Assembly (NCBI GenBank): GCA_900542235.1
Contig: UQNB01000035.1
Coordinates: 1 to 20,277, forward strand
Direction of reading: 5' to 3'
DNA: 20,277 bases
Origin: an uncultured Collinsella sp.
GTDB taxonomy: Bacteria > Actinomycetota > Coriobacteriia > Coriobacteriales > Coriobacteriaceae
Below, in pieces: positions 12,566 through 19,618 of the stretch (positions are counted from its first letter, which is position 1; the number at the start of each line of letters is the position of its first letter). The position numbers and the translations under genes were made by a program. The notes beneath the pieces were generated by a model. That model had not been told where the DNA came from. It did no database searches and saw only the letters and a program-made list of their open reading frames with translations.

Positions 12566-14071
12566 ATGTCCAAGAAGCGCCTCGATTTCAAGCGCATGCT
12601 TGACGATACTGATTTTTCTGACCCCTCTAGCATCGAGCGGTATGCTGCCAATCTCGACGGGATGACGTTTCGCGATATTCTTGAGCTTGGCATTGCGCCG
12701 GAGGGGGAGAGCGCGCCTAAGGACTTTGGATCCAAGAAGTACAAGGGCGGTATGGGAACCCTGATCGAGGAGCGTTACTTTGGCTACAAGGCCAACAGCG
12801 ATGATCGGCCGGACTTTCCCGAGGCGGGCGTCGAGCTTAAGGCAACGTGTTTTGACGTACTTAAAGACGGTCGAAAATCTGCCGGCGAACGTCTTGTCTT
12901 GACGATGATTCCCTACGACCGTCCCGTTTCGCTCGACTACGACAGCTCGCATCTCAAGACCAAGCTCAGCAATATCCTGTTGATTTACTACGGCCGTGAC
13001 CGCTCCATCGACAAATACGACCAGCGCATTGAGCGTGCAGTCATGGTTCGTCTGCCCGAAGAGGACATGAAGATTATTCGCGCCGACTACGAGAAGATTA
13101 TTTCGTACATTCAGGATGGTCGCGCGGACGAGCTATCGGAGGGTATGACCACCTACTTGGGCGCCTGCACAAAGGGCGCAACCGAAGCGACAATGTGGGT
13201 CGACCAGTACTACGAGTACTTCAATACCGATACGGGCGAGATCGAACGCCGTCGCGCGAAGCGTCGCGCCTTTTCTCTCAAACGTTCGTACATGGACTAC
13301 GTGCTTCACACCTATGTTCTCGGTGCCCCGCGTATCGGCGAGAGCATCGTTCAAGGCGACGACGAGTCCATTGATTTCGAAAGCTACGTTACTGCGCTTA
13401 TCGAGCGCCACTATGGCGAAACCGATCGCCAGATTGCGGAGCAGTACGGTCTGGAATACACAGGAAACAAGGCGCAATGGACAACGCTCGTTTATCGCAT
13501 GCTCGGCATTAAAAGTAATTCTGCTGAGGAGTTCGTTAAGGCCGGGATTAACGTCCGTGCTTGTCGCGTTAATAAGAGGGGGCACATCGAGCAGGCAATG
13601 TCTTTCCCTCCGTTTGAGTTTAAGCAGCTAATCAATGAGGATTGGGAAACGTCTTCCTTCCGTGCGCGTCTTGAGACCAACCGTTTCTTCTTTGTCGTGT
13701 TCCGTGAGGACCACGAGGGGGAGTGGCGTCTTGACCGCTGCTTATTCTGGGCAATGCCGGCAAACGAAATCGAGGGTCCCGCAAAGGCTTGCTGGGATGA
13801 GACGCGAAAGGTCATTCGCGAGGGCGTTGAGCTCAATCCGTATCGGGATGCAAGCGGAAAGCTCAAGGTGACCAACAATCTGCCCGGTATGGCGGACAAC
13901 CCAATTGTTCACGTTCGCCCGCATACGTCAAAAGCTGCGTACAGATTCGCCGACGGAACCGAAATCGGCGATATTGCGAGGAACGCCTACGAGTTGCCTG
14001 ACGGACGCTGGATGACCAGGCAATCGTTCTGGTTCAACAAAGGCTATCTGGAGCACATCCTGGGGCTGTAA
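12566..14071 (+). CDS. Sau3AI-family type II restriction endonuclease (predicted GATC)
   Basis: A 501-residue nuclease with the two-part architecture of Sau3AI (about 490 residues). The N-terminal MutH/Sau3AI domain contains TLIEERYFGYKANSDDRPDF and PEAGVELKAT, giving a MutH-like active site with Glu69, Asp83, Glu90 and Lys92 in the same spacing as MutH (E-x13-D-x6-E-x-K). The C-terminal half (about 270-500), with FKQLINEDWETSSFRARLE and RFFFVVFRED, resembles the second, non-catalytic MutH-like domain of Sau3AI, used for DNA binding. It would cut unmethylated GATC. The ATG used has GGAGGT with 6-nt spacing; an in-frame ATG 20 codons upstream has none. It is divergent from the matching methyltransferase. 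GC content is lower than in the housekeeping genes, fitting horizontal acquisition. Recognition site is inferred from family, not from sequence alone. Confidence 0.92.
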   Translation: MSKKRLDFKRMLDDTDFSDPSSIERYAANLDGMTFRDILELGIAPEGESAPKDFGSKKYKGGMGTLIEERYFGYKANSDDRPDFPEAGVELKATCFDVLKDGRKSAGERLVLTMIPYDRPVSLDYDSSHLKTKLSNILLIYYGRDRSIDKYDQRIERAVMVRLPEEDMKIIRADYEKIISYIQDGRADELSEGMTTYLGACTKGATEATMWVDQYYEYFNTDTGEIERRRAKRRAFSLKRSYMDYVLHTYVLGAPRIGESIVQGDDESIDFESYVTALIERHYGETDRQIAEQYGLEYTGNKAQWTTLVYRMLGIKSNSAEEFVKAGINVRACRVNKRGHIEQAMSFPPFEFKQLINEDWETSSFRARLETNRFFFVVFREDHEGEWRLDRCLFWAMPANEIEGPAKACWDETRKVIREGVELNPYRDASGKLKVTNNLPGMADNPIVHVRPHTSKAAYRFADGTEIGDIARNAYELPDGRWMTRQSFWFNKGYLEHILGL

Positions 14072-14133
14072 GCCCTCGAGACAGTTGCTCGGCAGCCAAG
14101 CCCTTCGAACTTAAAACTTCAAAAGTGCTGATA

Positions 14134-14201
14134 GGCGGGCCTTCGGTATTTTCGAATTGCCCGCCCTACGCCCACAGCGCTCCGATGGGGAGCATGTGGG
14201 C
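14134..14201. other. Two hairpins in the gap after the nuclease gene
   Basis: GGCGGGC (14134-14140) pairs with GCCCGCC (14159-14165). A second, stronger hairpin pairs GCCCACA with TGTGGGC and GCTCC with GGAGC (14170-14201). Neither has a T-run, so termination is uncertain. The rest of the 273-bp gap (14072-14344) is AT-rich toward the GntR gene and holds its control region. Confidence 0.45.
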
Positions 14202-14301
14202 ATCGCACTCGGCATACCATGCTTCGCACTTCCTTATTTCTATAAAGGGTTTTCTCCAAGTAATTAGAAAATGGCAACGCATATGAAGCTGACGGAAAGT
14301 C

Positions 14302-14325
14302 AATACATGTATTATTACAAGTATC
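14302..14325. promoter_or_regulatory. Probable GntR operator at its own gene
   Basis: AATACATGT-ATTATT-ACAAGTATC has the same half-site and 6-bp spacer as the perfect site before the deglycase operon, with changes only in the right half. It lies 20 bp before the gntR start codon, so the regulator probably controls itself, perhaps more weakly than the operon. Confidence 0.7.
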
Positions 14326-14344
14326 AGGCTGTCAGGAGGTAATA

Positions 14345-15061
14345 ATGGAGGAAAAGCCGCTATATCTTCAGGTTGAAGAACGTTTAAGGGCGAATATTGA
14401 ATCGGGTGCTTGGGGGCCTGGTGAGCAAGTCCCGGGAGAACAGATATTGTGCAAGCAGCTTGGCGTCAGCCGCGTGACGCTGCGACACGCATTGTCGAAT
14501 CTTGTAAATGAAGGCTTGATGGTAAAAGAGCATGGGCGAGGCACATTCGTTGCGGATAAAGAAAATGCGCCTGTTGCTTCTGACGGAAATGCACGTTCTT
14601 CCGTCAGCTTCTCCAATCTTTGCCGATTGCAGGGAAAGGAGCCGTCTGCACGGATTGTATCCGCCTCTCTTGAAGCGGATTGCCCAAAGGAAGTGGCTTT
14701 ATTCCTGGGCTTAGACAATTCGCCTGCTTTTAAGCTCTGTCGCGTTAGATTTTCTGATGGTAGGCCGGTGCTGTCCGAAACCAATTACTTTCGAGCCTCC
14801 TTCGCATTCTTGGCTGAACACGATCTCGAAGGGTCTTTATACGAACTTTTACAGCACCATGGTGTGATGCCAGGGGAGCTTACTCGTCGTATAGGAATTG
14901 TCTATGCGGACGATCGTGACGCTGAGCTCCTCAAAGTCGACCTTGGTTCGGCTCTGCTATTCAATAGATCCTTCGTTAAAGATTCGGAAGGGCATCCGCT
15001 GCATGTTGCCGATCAGCATGCCATTGCCGACAATCCGGGACTTTATCAGTTTTACGCATAA
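14345..15061 (+). CDS. GntR family (HutC/UTRA subfamily) transcriptional regulator
   Basis: A 238-residue regulator. Residues 5-70 form the GntR winged helix (PLYLQVEERLRANIESGAW, VPGEQILCKQLGVSRVTLR, GLMVKEHGRGTFV). Residues about 85-232 form a UTRA effector-binding domain (FKLCRVRFSDGRPVLSETNY, SLYELLQHHGV, LLFNRSFVKDSEGHPLH). HutC-type members usually repress catabolic operons and are released by a phosphorylated sugar or similar ligand. The start has AGGAGG with 5-nt spacing. A shared operator motif lies before this gene and before the deglycase-PTS operon directly downstream, so it is the likely local regulator; the effector is probably a phosphorylated sugar-amine adduct. An intrinsic terminator separates the gene from the operon. 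Confidence 0.93.
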   Translation: MEEKPLYLQVEERLRANIESGAWGPGEQVPGEQILCKQLGVSRVTLRHALSNLVNEGLMVKEHGRGTFVADKENAPVASDGNARSSVSFSNLCRLQGKEPSARIVSASLEADCPKEVALFLGLDNSPAFKLCRVRFSDGRPVLSETNYFRASFAFLAEHDLEGSLYELLQHHGVMPGELTRRIGIVYADDRDAELLKVDLGSALLFNRSFVKDSEGHPLHVADQHAIADNPGLYQFYA

Positions 15062-15084
15062 AAGCGCCTACCGCTTACGACTCT

Positions 15085-15120
15085 AAACTGCCGTTCACGG
15101 GAAAGCGGCAGTTTTTTCTT
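15085..15120 (+). terminator. Intrinsic terminator of the gntR gene
   Basis: AACTGCCG (15086-15093) pairs perfectly with CGGCAGTT (15106-15113) across a 12-nt loop, followed by a T-rich tail (TTTTCTT). It starts 25 bp after the gntR stop codon and insulates it from the downstream operon. Confidence 0.85.
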
Positions 15121-15146
15121 GACTCCATTTTGGCGGTAATTATTCT
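15119..15146 (+). promoter_or_regulatory. Promoter of the deglycase-PTS operon
   Basis: TTGACT (15119-15124) and TATTCT (15141-15146) are separated by 16 bp. Transcription would start near 15153, inside the operator that follows, which suits repression by a bound GntR dimer. Confidence 0.6.
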
Positions 15147-15150
15147 GTAA

Positions 15151-15178
15151 TTAATACATGTAGTAGGACATGTATTAA
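15151..15178. promoter_or_regulatory. GntR operator of the deglycase-PTS operon
   Basis: Perfect 11-bp inverted repeat TTAATACATGT-AGTAGG-ACATGTATTAA overlapping the predicted transcription start. The half-site AATACATGT and the 6-bp spacer recur at 14302-14325, before the regulator's own gene. This pairing makes it the probable binding site of the GntR/HutC protein. Confidence 0.8.
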
Positions 15179-15194
15179 TACAAAAGGAGTAGCC

Positions 15195-16163
15195 ATGAAA
15201 GAAGAGAACATCGTCCAGGATCTGCTCGCCAAGGATTTCCATCCTAAGAACGTTTATTTTGTTGCATGCGGTGGGTCCCTCCTTGCTCAGTATCCGGCTT
15301 TCTACCTGATTCAGCGCGAAGGCAAGGGCATCGATGCCCAGCTGATTACGAGCAACGAATTTGTGTATGCCACCCCGAAGGCTCTGGATGAGAACTCCAT
15401 TGCCGTGTTCTGCTCGCTCTCGGGAACCCCCGAGACTATGGTGGCGACCGAGGTCGCGAAAAATGCAGGGGCGGTTACGATTGCCTATTGCCATGACCCC
15501 AATGCCGATATGAGCAAGATTGCTGATTACCACGTCCCCTTCAACACGATCTTTAATCCCGAGACTAAATACATGGAGAGCAACGCCGCCCCTATTCTCA
15601 AGCTCGCCTTTGAGATCCTTGCCGCTTTCGATGGCTATGAGTACCTGAATGACGCTAATGCGGCATTTGATATGCTGCAGGACGTTGTGAATGAGGTTGT
15701 GCGCTATATCGAGCCCCGCGCGCAAGAATTTGCCCGCCTGCACAAGGACGACAAGATCATCGTTCCGCTTGCTGGCGGTCCCGCTCTGGGTGTCGGCTAT
15801 GGTTTCTCCATCTGCAGCTTGATGGAGATGCAATGGGTCCATGCGCCCCTCATCAATACCGGCGAGTTCTTCCATGGGCCGTTTGAGATTGTGGACCGAA
15901 CTACTCCCTTCGTTCTGTTTATGAGCGATGGCCGAAATCGTTCCAACGACGAGCGTGCAAAGAAATTCCTTGATGAATATGCCGATCGCGTCACAGTGCT
16001 GGATGCGAAGGAGCTCTATATCAATCAATTCCCGGCAAGCGTCTGCGAATTCTTCAATCACTTTGTGTTTGATGCGGCACAGCGTAGGCTCCTGTCTGCA
16101 CTCGGGGATATTAGGAAGCATGACCTGATGACGCGCCGCTATATGTGGCATGTCGAGTATTAA
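15195..16163 (+). CDS. SIS-domain sugar-amine 6-phosphate deglycase, FrlB-like
   Basis: A 322-residue protein with two SIS (sugar isomerase) domains, related to fructoselysine/glucoselysine-6-phosphate deglycases, which split phosphorylated Amadori products into a sugar phosphate and the amine. Shared features are VYFVACGGSLLA (residues 20-31), CSLSGTPETMVA (73-84), PLAGGPALGVGYG (191-203), LMEMQWVHAPLINTGEFFHG (209-228) with Glu224 and His227 conserved in the family, and the C-terminal RRYMWHVEY resembling the FrlB end. The start has AAAGGAG with 6-nt spacing. It heads an operon with PTS IIB, IIC and IID genes, so the substrate is probably imported and phosphorylated by that PTS and then cleaved here. 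The compound (fructoselysine, glucoselysine, other glycated amine or amino acid) cannot be read from sequence; a glucosamine-type isomerase role is less likely. Confidence 0.85.
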   Translation: MKEENIVQDLLAKDFHPKNVYFVACGGSLLAQYPAFYLIQREGKGIDAQLITSNEFVYATPKALDENSIAVFCSLSGTPETMVATEVAKNAGAVTIAYCHDPNADMSKIADYHVPFNTIFNPETKYMESNAAPILKLAFEILAAFDGYEYLNDANAAFDMLQDVVNEVVRYIEPRAQEFARLHKDDKIIVPLAGGPALGVGYGFSICSLMEMQWVHAPLINTGEFFHGPFEIVDRTTPFVLFMSDGRNRSNDERAKKFLDEYADRVTVLDAKELYINQFPASVCEFFNHFVFDAAQRRLLSALGDIRKHDLMTRRYMWHVEY

Positions 16164-16197
16164 ACGCCTGGTTTTATCGACTCGCTTTTAGGGATGG

Positions 16198-16677
16198 GTG
16201 ACAATTATTATCGTCGCAACGAGGGTGGATGAGAGACTTATCCATGGACAGGTTGCCGTATCTTGGCTGTCTGCATTAGGGGCTGATTGCATTCTTGTTG
16301 CAAATGACGAGGTTGCTGCAGATGATGCTCAGCGCGCAATACTGAAATTGGCAAAGCCATCTGGATGCAAGCTTGTGATAAAAGGACTTGACGATTCGAT
16401 TGCGGCGATCAAAAGCGGCATAACGGACAAATACCGTCTGTTTATAGTCGTCAAAACCGTAAAAGATGCTTGCCTTCTCGCTCAAGGGTGCCCAGATATT
16501 AAGGCAATTAATCTGGGAAACGTCATACCGAGAGAGGGGACCCGACAAATCAGTCGGTGCGTTTACGTTTCTCCGGACGAAGAGAAGAGCCTTGTTGCGC
16601 TTGTTGAGGCGGGAGTCGATATCGTAATTCGGAGTTTGCCAGGAGATAAGGCATTGCGACTGGCGGAGGCTCTGTAG
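16198..16677 (+). CDS. PTS mannose/fructose/sorbose-family EIIB component
   Basis: A 159-residue EIIB of the mannose (ManXYZ) family, which transfers phosphate from EIIA to the incoming sugar. The phosphorylated histidine is His16 in RVDERLIHGQVAVSW. Also typical are LVANDEVAADDAQRAILKLA, AINLGNVIPREGTRQISRCV and the length of about 160 residues. The start is a GTG with a modest AGGG site; an ATG a few bases earlier is in another frame and closes quickly. It lies 34 bp after the deglycase gene. No EIIA domain is fused to it. Confidence 0.93.
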   Translation: MTIIIVATRVDERLIHGQVAVSWLSALGADCILVANDEVAADDAQRAILKLAKPSGCKLVIKGLDDSIAAIKSGITDKYRLFIVVKTVKDACLLAQGCPDIKAINLGNVIPREGTRQISRCVYVSPDEEKSLVALVEAGVDIVIRSLPGDKALRLAEAL

Positions 16678-16721
16678 GCCTTTTGCGCGGACAGATATTT
16701 GTGCTAAGGAGAGGAGATGCA

Positions 16722-17492
16722 ATGGACATTCTGTTAATCTTTCTTATTTCATGCTTTAGCTACTCGAATTGGTTTCTTGGTAAATCAATGCTTGATAGAC
16801 CCCTGATAACGGGAACAATTGTGGGTCTCGCATTCGGTGATTTGGCAAGTGGCTGTATTATCGGCGCCACTATTGAGCTGGCTCTTATGGGTGCTCAGGG
16901 AATCGGAGCGGCTGCGCCTCCTGATGTGATTTCCGGTGGCATTTTGGGCACAGCGTTTGCGATCATTTCGCATTCAGATGCTGGCGCCGGCGTTGCATTG
17001 GCGATCCCAATTTCAATGCTCGGAATGGTAATCAGGAATTTTTGCTACATCGTTCTGATTCCTCTTATTAATCGCGTCGCCGATGGATATGCCGAACGAG
17101 GGGACGTTGACGGGGTGTGCAGGACCCATCTTATCTCTAGCCTCTTTGGGTTCATTATTCCCCAAGCGCTGTATGTGACCGCAGCTTATGCGCTGGGTGC
17201 TCCGGTTATGGAAGGTGTCCTTGCGGCTATTCCCGAATTTGTTCAGCATGGCTTGACGGTTGCCGCAGGCATTTTGCCCGCCCTCGGCTTTGTCATTCTG
17301 CTTAGGACGATCATGGACCGAAAGTTGTTGCCTTATTTGATTTTTGGATTTGTTCTCAGTGCGTATCTGGGCTTGCCAATCTTGGGTGTTTCGCTCATCG
17401 CCGCCGGAATTGTGCTGTTGATGGTATTTAAAGATCGCGAATCCGCTGTCGCAGCTACGGCTTCTGTGGAAGGAGACGACGATGAGTTCTAA
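16722..17492 (+). CDS. PTS mannose/fructose/sorbose-family EIIC component
   Basis: A 256-residue hydrophobic membrane protein forming, with EIID, the sugar-translocating channel. The family signature GTIVGLAFGDLASGCIIGAT (31-50) followed by IELALMGAQGIGAAAPPDV (51-69) is clear, and several long hydrophobic segments follow (for example around residues 90-120, 140-165, 190-210 and 215-245). The chosen ATG lies after an AAGGAGAGGAG stretch; a more upstream in-frame start would place the ribosome site inside the gene. The C terminus is an acidic tail (EGDDDEF) that overlaps the start of the EIID gene. Confidence 0.93.
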   Translation: MDILLIFLISCFSYSNWFLGKSMLDRPLITGTIVGLAFGDLASGCIIGATIELALMGAQGIGAAAPPDVISGGILGTAFAIISHSDAGAGVALAIPISMLGMVIRNFCYIVLIPLINRVADGYAERGDVDGVCRTHLISSLFGFIIPQALYVTAAYALGAPVMEGVLAAIPEFVQHGLTVAAGILPALGFVILLRTIMDRKLLPYLIFGFVLSAYLGLPILGVSLIAAGIVLLMVFKDRESAVAATASVEGDDDEF

Positions 17493-18300
17493 AGAAGGCG
17501 GATCGAAAATCACCAAGTCTGATCTCAATAAAATGTTTGTACGCTCAATGACGTTTGAGGGGTCCTGGGATTACGAGCGGCAAATGTACCTTGCGAATGC
17601 ATTTACGCTTGGTCCAATTATCAAGAAGCTGTATCCGTCGAAAGAAGATCGCGTGGATGCATTGAAGCGCCATCTTGAGTTCTTTAACATCACTCCCTAT
17701 CTGGCGACGCTGGTTTGTGGAATTGTGACAGCAATGGAGGAAGTGAAGGCGAACGGCGGGGAAATTGGCGGAGAAGCCATCAGCAACGTGAAGACATCGC
17801 TCATGGGCCCGTTGTCCGGCATTGGCGATTCGTTGTTTCTAACAACCTGGCGTACGGTTACTGCCGGAATTGGCTGCTCCATCGCAATGCAGGGGAACCC
17901 GCTCGGCGCTGTCCTATTTTTCTTGCTGTTTAATATACCTGCACAAGCCGTGCGCTACATTTGCGCCATTAAAGGTTACGAGATGGGCAGTAAGCTACTC
18001 GTTAAGCTGTCTGAGACAAATATCATGAAACGTCTGACGAAACTGACTGGCGTCGTCGGAATGATGGCGGTGGGAGCAATGGTTGCCTCAATGGTGAGCG
18101 TTACAACTCCGCTGACTTTCGGTTCGGGCGATGAGGCCCTTGCCATTCAAGGCGTACTGGATCAGATTATGCCATGCCTGCTTCCGGCAATCGCAACAGC
18201 TGCGATTTATTGGGTAATGGGAAAGAAGCCAAATACCGCGGTCGTCCTTGTCTCGATAGTCGTCTTTTCGATTGCATGCTCTGCGGTTGGAATTCTCTAG
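17482..18300 (+). CDS. PTS mannose/fructose/sorbose-family EIID component
   Basis: A 272-residue EIID. The N-terminal half is soluble and family-typical (SMTFEGSWDYERQMYLANAF, PIIKKLYP, then LKRHLEFFNITPYLA), with the MGPLSGIGDSLF motif at 108-119. The C-terminal half carries hydrophobic membrane segments. It overlaps EIIC by 11 bp, with its own GGAG site inside the EIIC end, indicating translational coupling. It ends the operon: an intrinsic terminator follows and no EIIA gene is present, so phosphate must come from an EIIA encoded elsewhere. Confidence 0.93.
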   Translation: MSSKEGGSKITKSDLNKMFVRSMTFEGSWDYERQMYLANAFTLGPIIKKLYPSKEDRVDALKRHLEFFNITPYLATLVCGIVTAMEEVKANGGEIGGEAISNVKTSLMGPLSGIGDSLFLTTWRTVTAGIGCSIAMQGNPLGAVLFFLLFNIPAQAVRYICAIKGYEMGSKLLVKLSETNIMKRLTKLTGVVGMMAVGAMVASMVSVTTPLTFGSGDEALAIQGVLDQIMPCLLPAIATAAIYWVMGKKPNTAVVLVSIVVFSIACSAVGIL

Positions 18301-18361
18301 AGTTGATATTCTTGCTTGGCTTGAGCTGATGCCATCCGGCTGAGTTTTGATTCAAGCACTA

Positions 18362-18396
18362 CCCCCTGCGCTGACTCCGATGCGCAGGGGGTTTTG
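18362..18396 (+). terminator. Intrinsic terminator of the deglycase-PTS operon
   Basis: A perfect 10-bp stem, CCCCCTGCGC (18362-18371) with GCGCAGGGGG (18382-18391), encloses a 10-nt loop and is followed by TTTTGTTT. It lies 61 bp after the EIID stop codon. The remaining gap up to 18516 shows no gene. Confidence 0.92.
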
Positions 18397-18516
18397 TTTC
18401 TATATTTATTCAGTCGGAGTATCGATTATCGATTGTTTGTCGGCTAAGTGTCGGCTTCTCGGTTTCTCGTTAGATATACCTCACTACCTGCGCATACTCG
18501 ATTTTCGAGCTTTGCC

Positions 18517-19215
18517 CTACAGGTAGATTCCCTCGAACAGGGTCTTGTGGAACTGGGTGTGGTGGTCGCGTGCCCAGGTGAAGAGCGCCTGGTCAAAGTC
18601 GCCTTGGCTGGCGGGGATGCCATAGACGCCGGCGACTTCCACGCGCACGAACTCCAGCGCGGGCAGCTTGTTGATGGCCGTGAGCGCAAACGGCGACATG
18701 GGCTCCTCGAACAGGTAATGGTTGCCTTGCAGCGCGCCGCAGCCGGTGCAGGTGCTGGCGAGCGATACGGTCTTGGTGGTGCGCGACGTTACGGGCTTGT
18801 AGCCGCAACGCTTGCGCAGGTAGTCGCGGATCTCGGCCGGCACGCAGCCCAGTGCGGGGACGATGGCTACGGCGTTGGCGCGGGCGGTGTCGACCACGAT
18901 GTGGCCCGCGTCGTCCATGACGGGCGCATCGCCGGGCGCAGCCTCGCTGCCCGATTTCTCGGCCACACGATATGGAATGCCAAAGGCCGCGACCGTCGTC
19001 TGCTCGTGGCACTTCCAACATTCACGCTTGCCCAGCATCAGGTAGATGTAGGGCGCGCTGGGGTCGGAGCGATCCACGCCGGGCAGCCACGCGGCAAAGG
19101 GTTCGGGGTTGACGCCATCGGGCACGTACCAGATCTTCTTGGCCCGGTCCCACTTGGCGCCTAGGGCCTTGGCCTCGTCTTTATGCGAAAAGGGAACATC
19201 GAGCTCGGTACGCAT
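18517..19215 (-). CDS. DUF5710-domain protein with two CxxC motifs
   Basis: A 232-residue protein. Residues 3-40 (TELDVPFSHKDEAKALGAKW, then KKIWYVPDG) match the DUF5710 motif, a small domain often found on DNA-processing or mobile-element proteins. Two CxxC pairs follow, CWKC (66-69) and CTGC (156-159), about 87 residues apart, which together could bind one zinc ion. The C-terminal part (about 170-232), with EEPMSPFALTAINKLPALEF and RDHHTQFHKTLFEGIYL, is unfamiliar. No catalytic motif is evident and function is unknown. The ATG used has AAAGGAG with 5-nt spacing; the longer open frame upstream of it is not supported. It is divergent from the partial gene at 19618 across a 402-bp gap. Confidence 0.8.
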   Translation of the reverse strand: MRTELDVPFSHKDEAKALGAKWDRAKKIWYVPDGVNPEPFAAWLPGVDRSDPSAPYIYLMLGKRECWKCHEQTTVAAFGIPYRVAEKSGSEAAPGDAPVMDDAGHIVVDTARANAVAIVPALGCVPAEIRDYLRKRCGYKPVTSRTTKTVSLASTCTGCGALQGNHYLFEEPMSPFALTAINKLPALEFVRVEVAGVYGIPASQGDFDQALFTWARDHHTQFHKTLFEGIYL

Positions 19216-19441
19216 GGCGGCTCCTTTGTGTGGCTTGCGGTGCATGCGCTCCAAGGATACCCCAGCGCTGGGTGCTTGATACGCACGACTGGGGCCGGCG
19301 GTGTTTGAGCTGGTGGCCGGTGGTGTCTGCTGTCTTAACGAGACGATTGCGGTGTGGCGTGCAGTCACTGGACGGATGTTTCGACCGTCCAAGAAGTCGC
19401 GGGGTGTTTTGGCGGGGGCGTGCCGTCAAGCAAATGGGCAA
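19216..19441. other. Non-coding gap upstream of the DUF5710 gene
   Basis: No credible gene. It holds a perfect 12-bp palindrome CCCAGCGCTGGG (19261-19272) just upstream of a TATCCT-like -10 (minus strand, 19254-19259), and an inverted repeat TGGACGG/CCGTCCA (19369-19391). Either could be an operator; neither is assigned. Confidence 0.4.
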
Positions 19442-19474
19442 GTGCTTGGTCAGCTTTTGGTCAGCTGAGCGACA
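19442..19474 (+). repeat. Degenerate 11-bp tandem repeats upstream of the second AbiEi/DUF559-like gene
   Basis: GTGCTTGGTCA, GCTTTTGGTCA and GCTGAGCGACA lie head to tail. The first two share CTTGGTCA/TTTGGTCA with the repeats at 2554-2586; the third is degenerate. The same 11-bp period in front of two related genes suggests a common binding site. Confidence 0.6.
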
Positions 19475-19605
19475 ACCTTGCCAAAAGCTTGACGGATTTG
19501 CAGCTAGACGTCGACGAATGAGCACTTTGGGCGCACCGCGGAAAAAAGCCGCCGGTTGTTTGACGAAAACTTAGCAGGACCGCCAATGGCCGCCGACGCG
19601 CGTGC

Positions 19606-19618
19606 TATCTTCGCGCCA
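19606..19618 (+). promoter_or_regulatory. Possible leaderless promoter
   Basis: TATCTT (19606-19611), preceded by TGC as in an extended -10, lies 6 bp before the ATG, so transcription would begin at or next to the start codon. There is no ribosome site before the ATG, which agrees. The -35 (CCAATG at 17 bp) is poor. Confidence 0.45.

Noticed and set aside
12425..12952. N-terminal extension of the cytosine methyltransferase
   Set aside because: It would overlap the nuclease gene, and motif I normally lies very near the N terminus; the GTG at 12424 has a ribosome site.
15075..16151. A 358-codon open frame antisense to the deglycase gene
   Set aside because: It begins inside the deglycase, ends in the terminator/operator region, and the opposite strand has clear SIS-domain motifs and a strong ribosome site.
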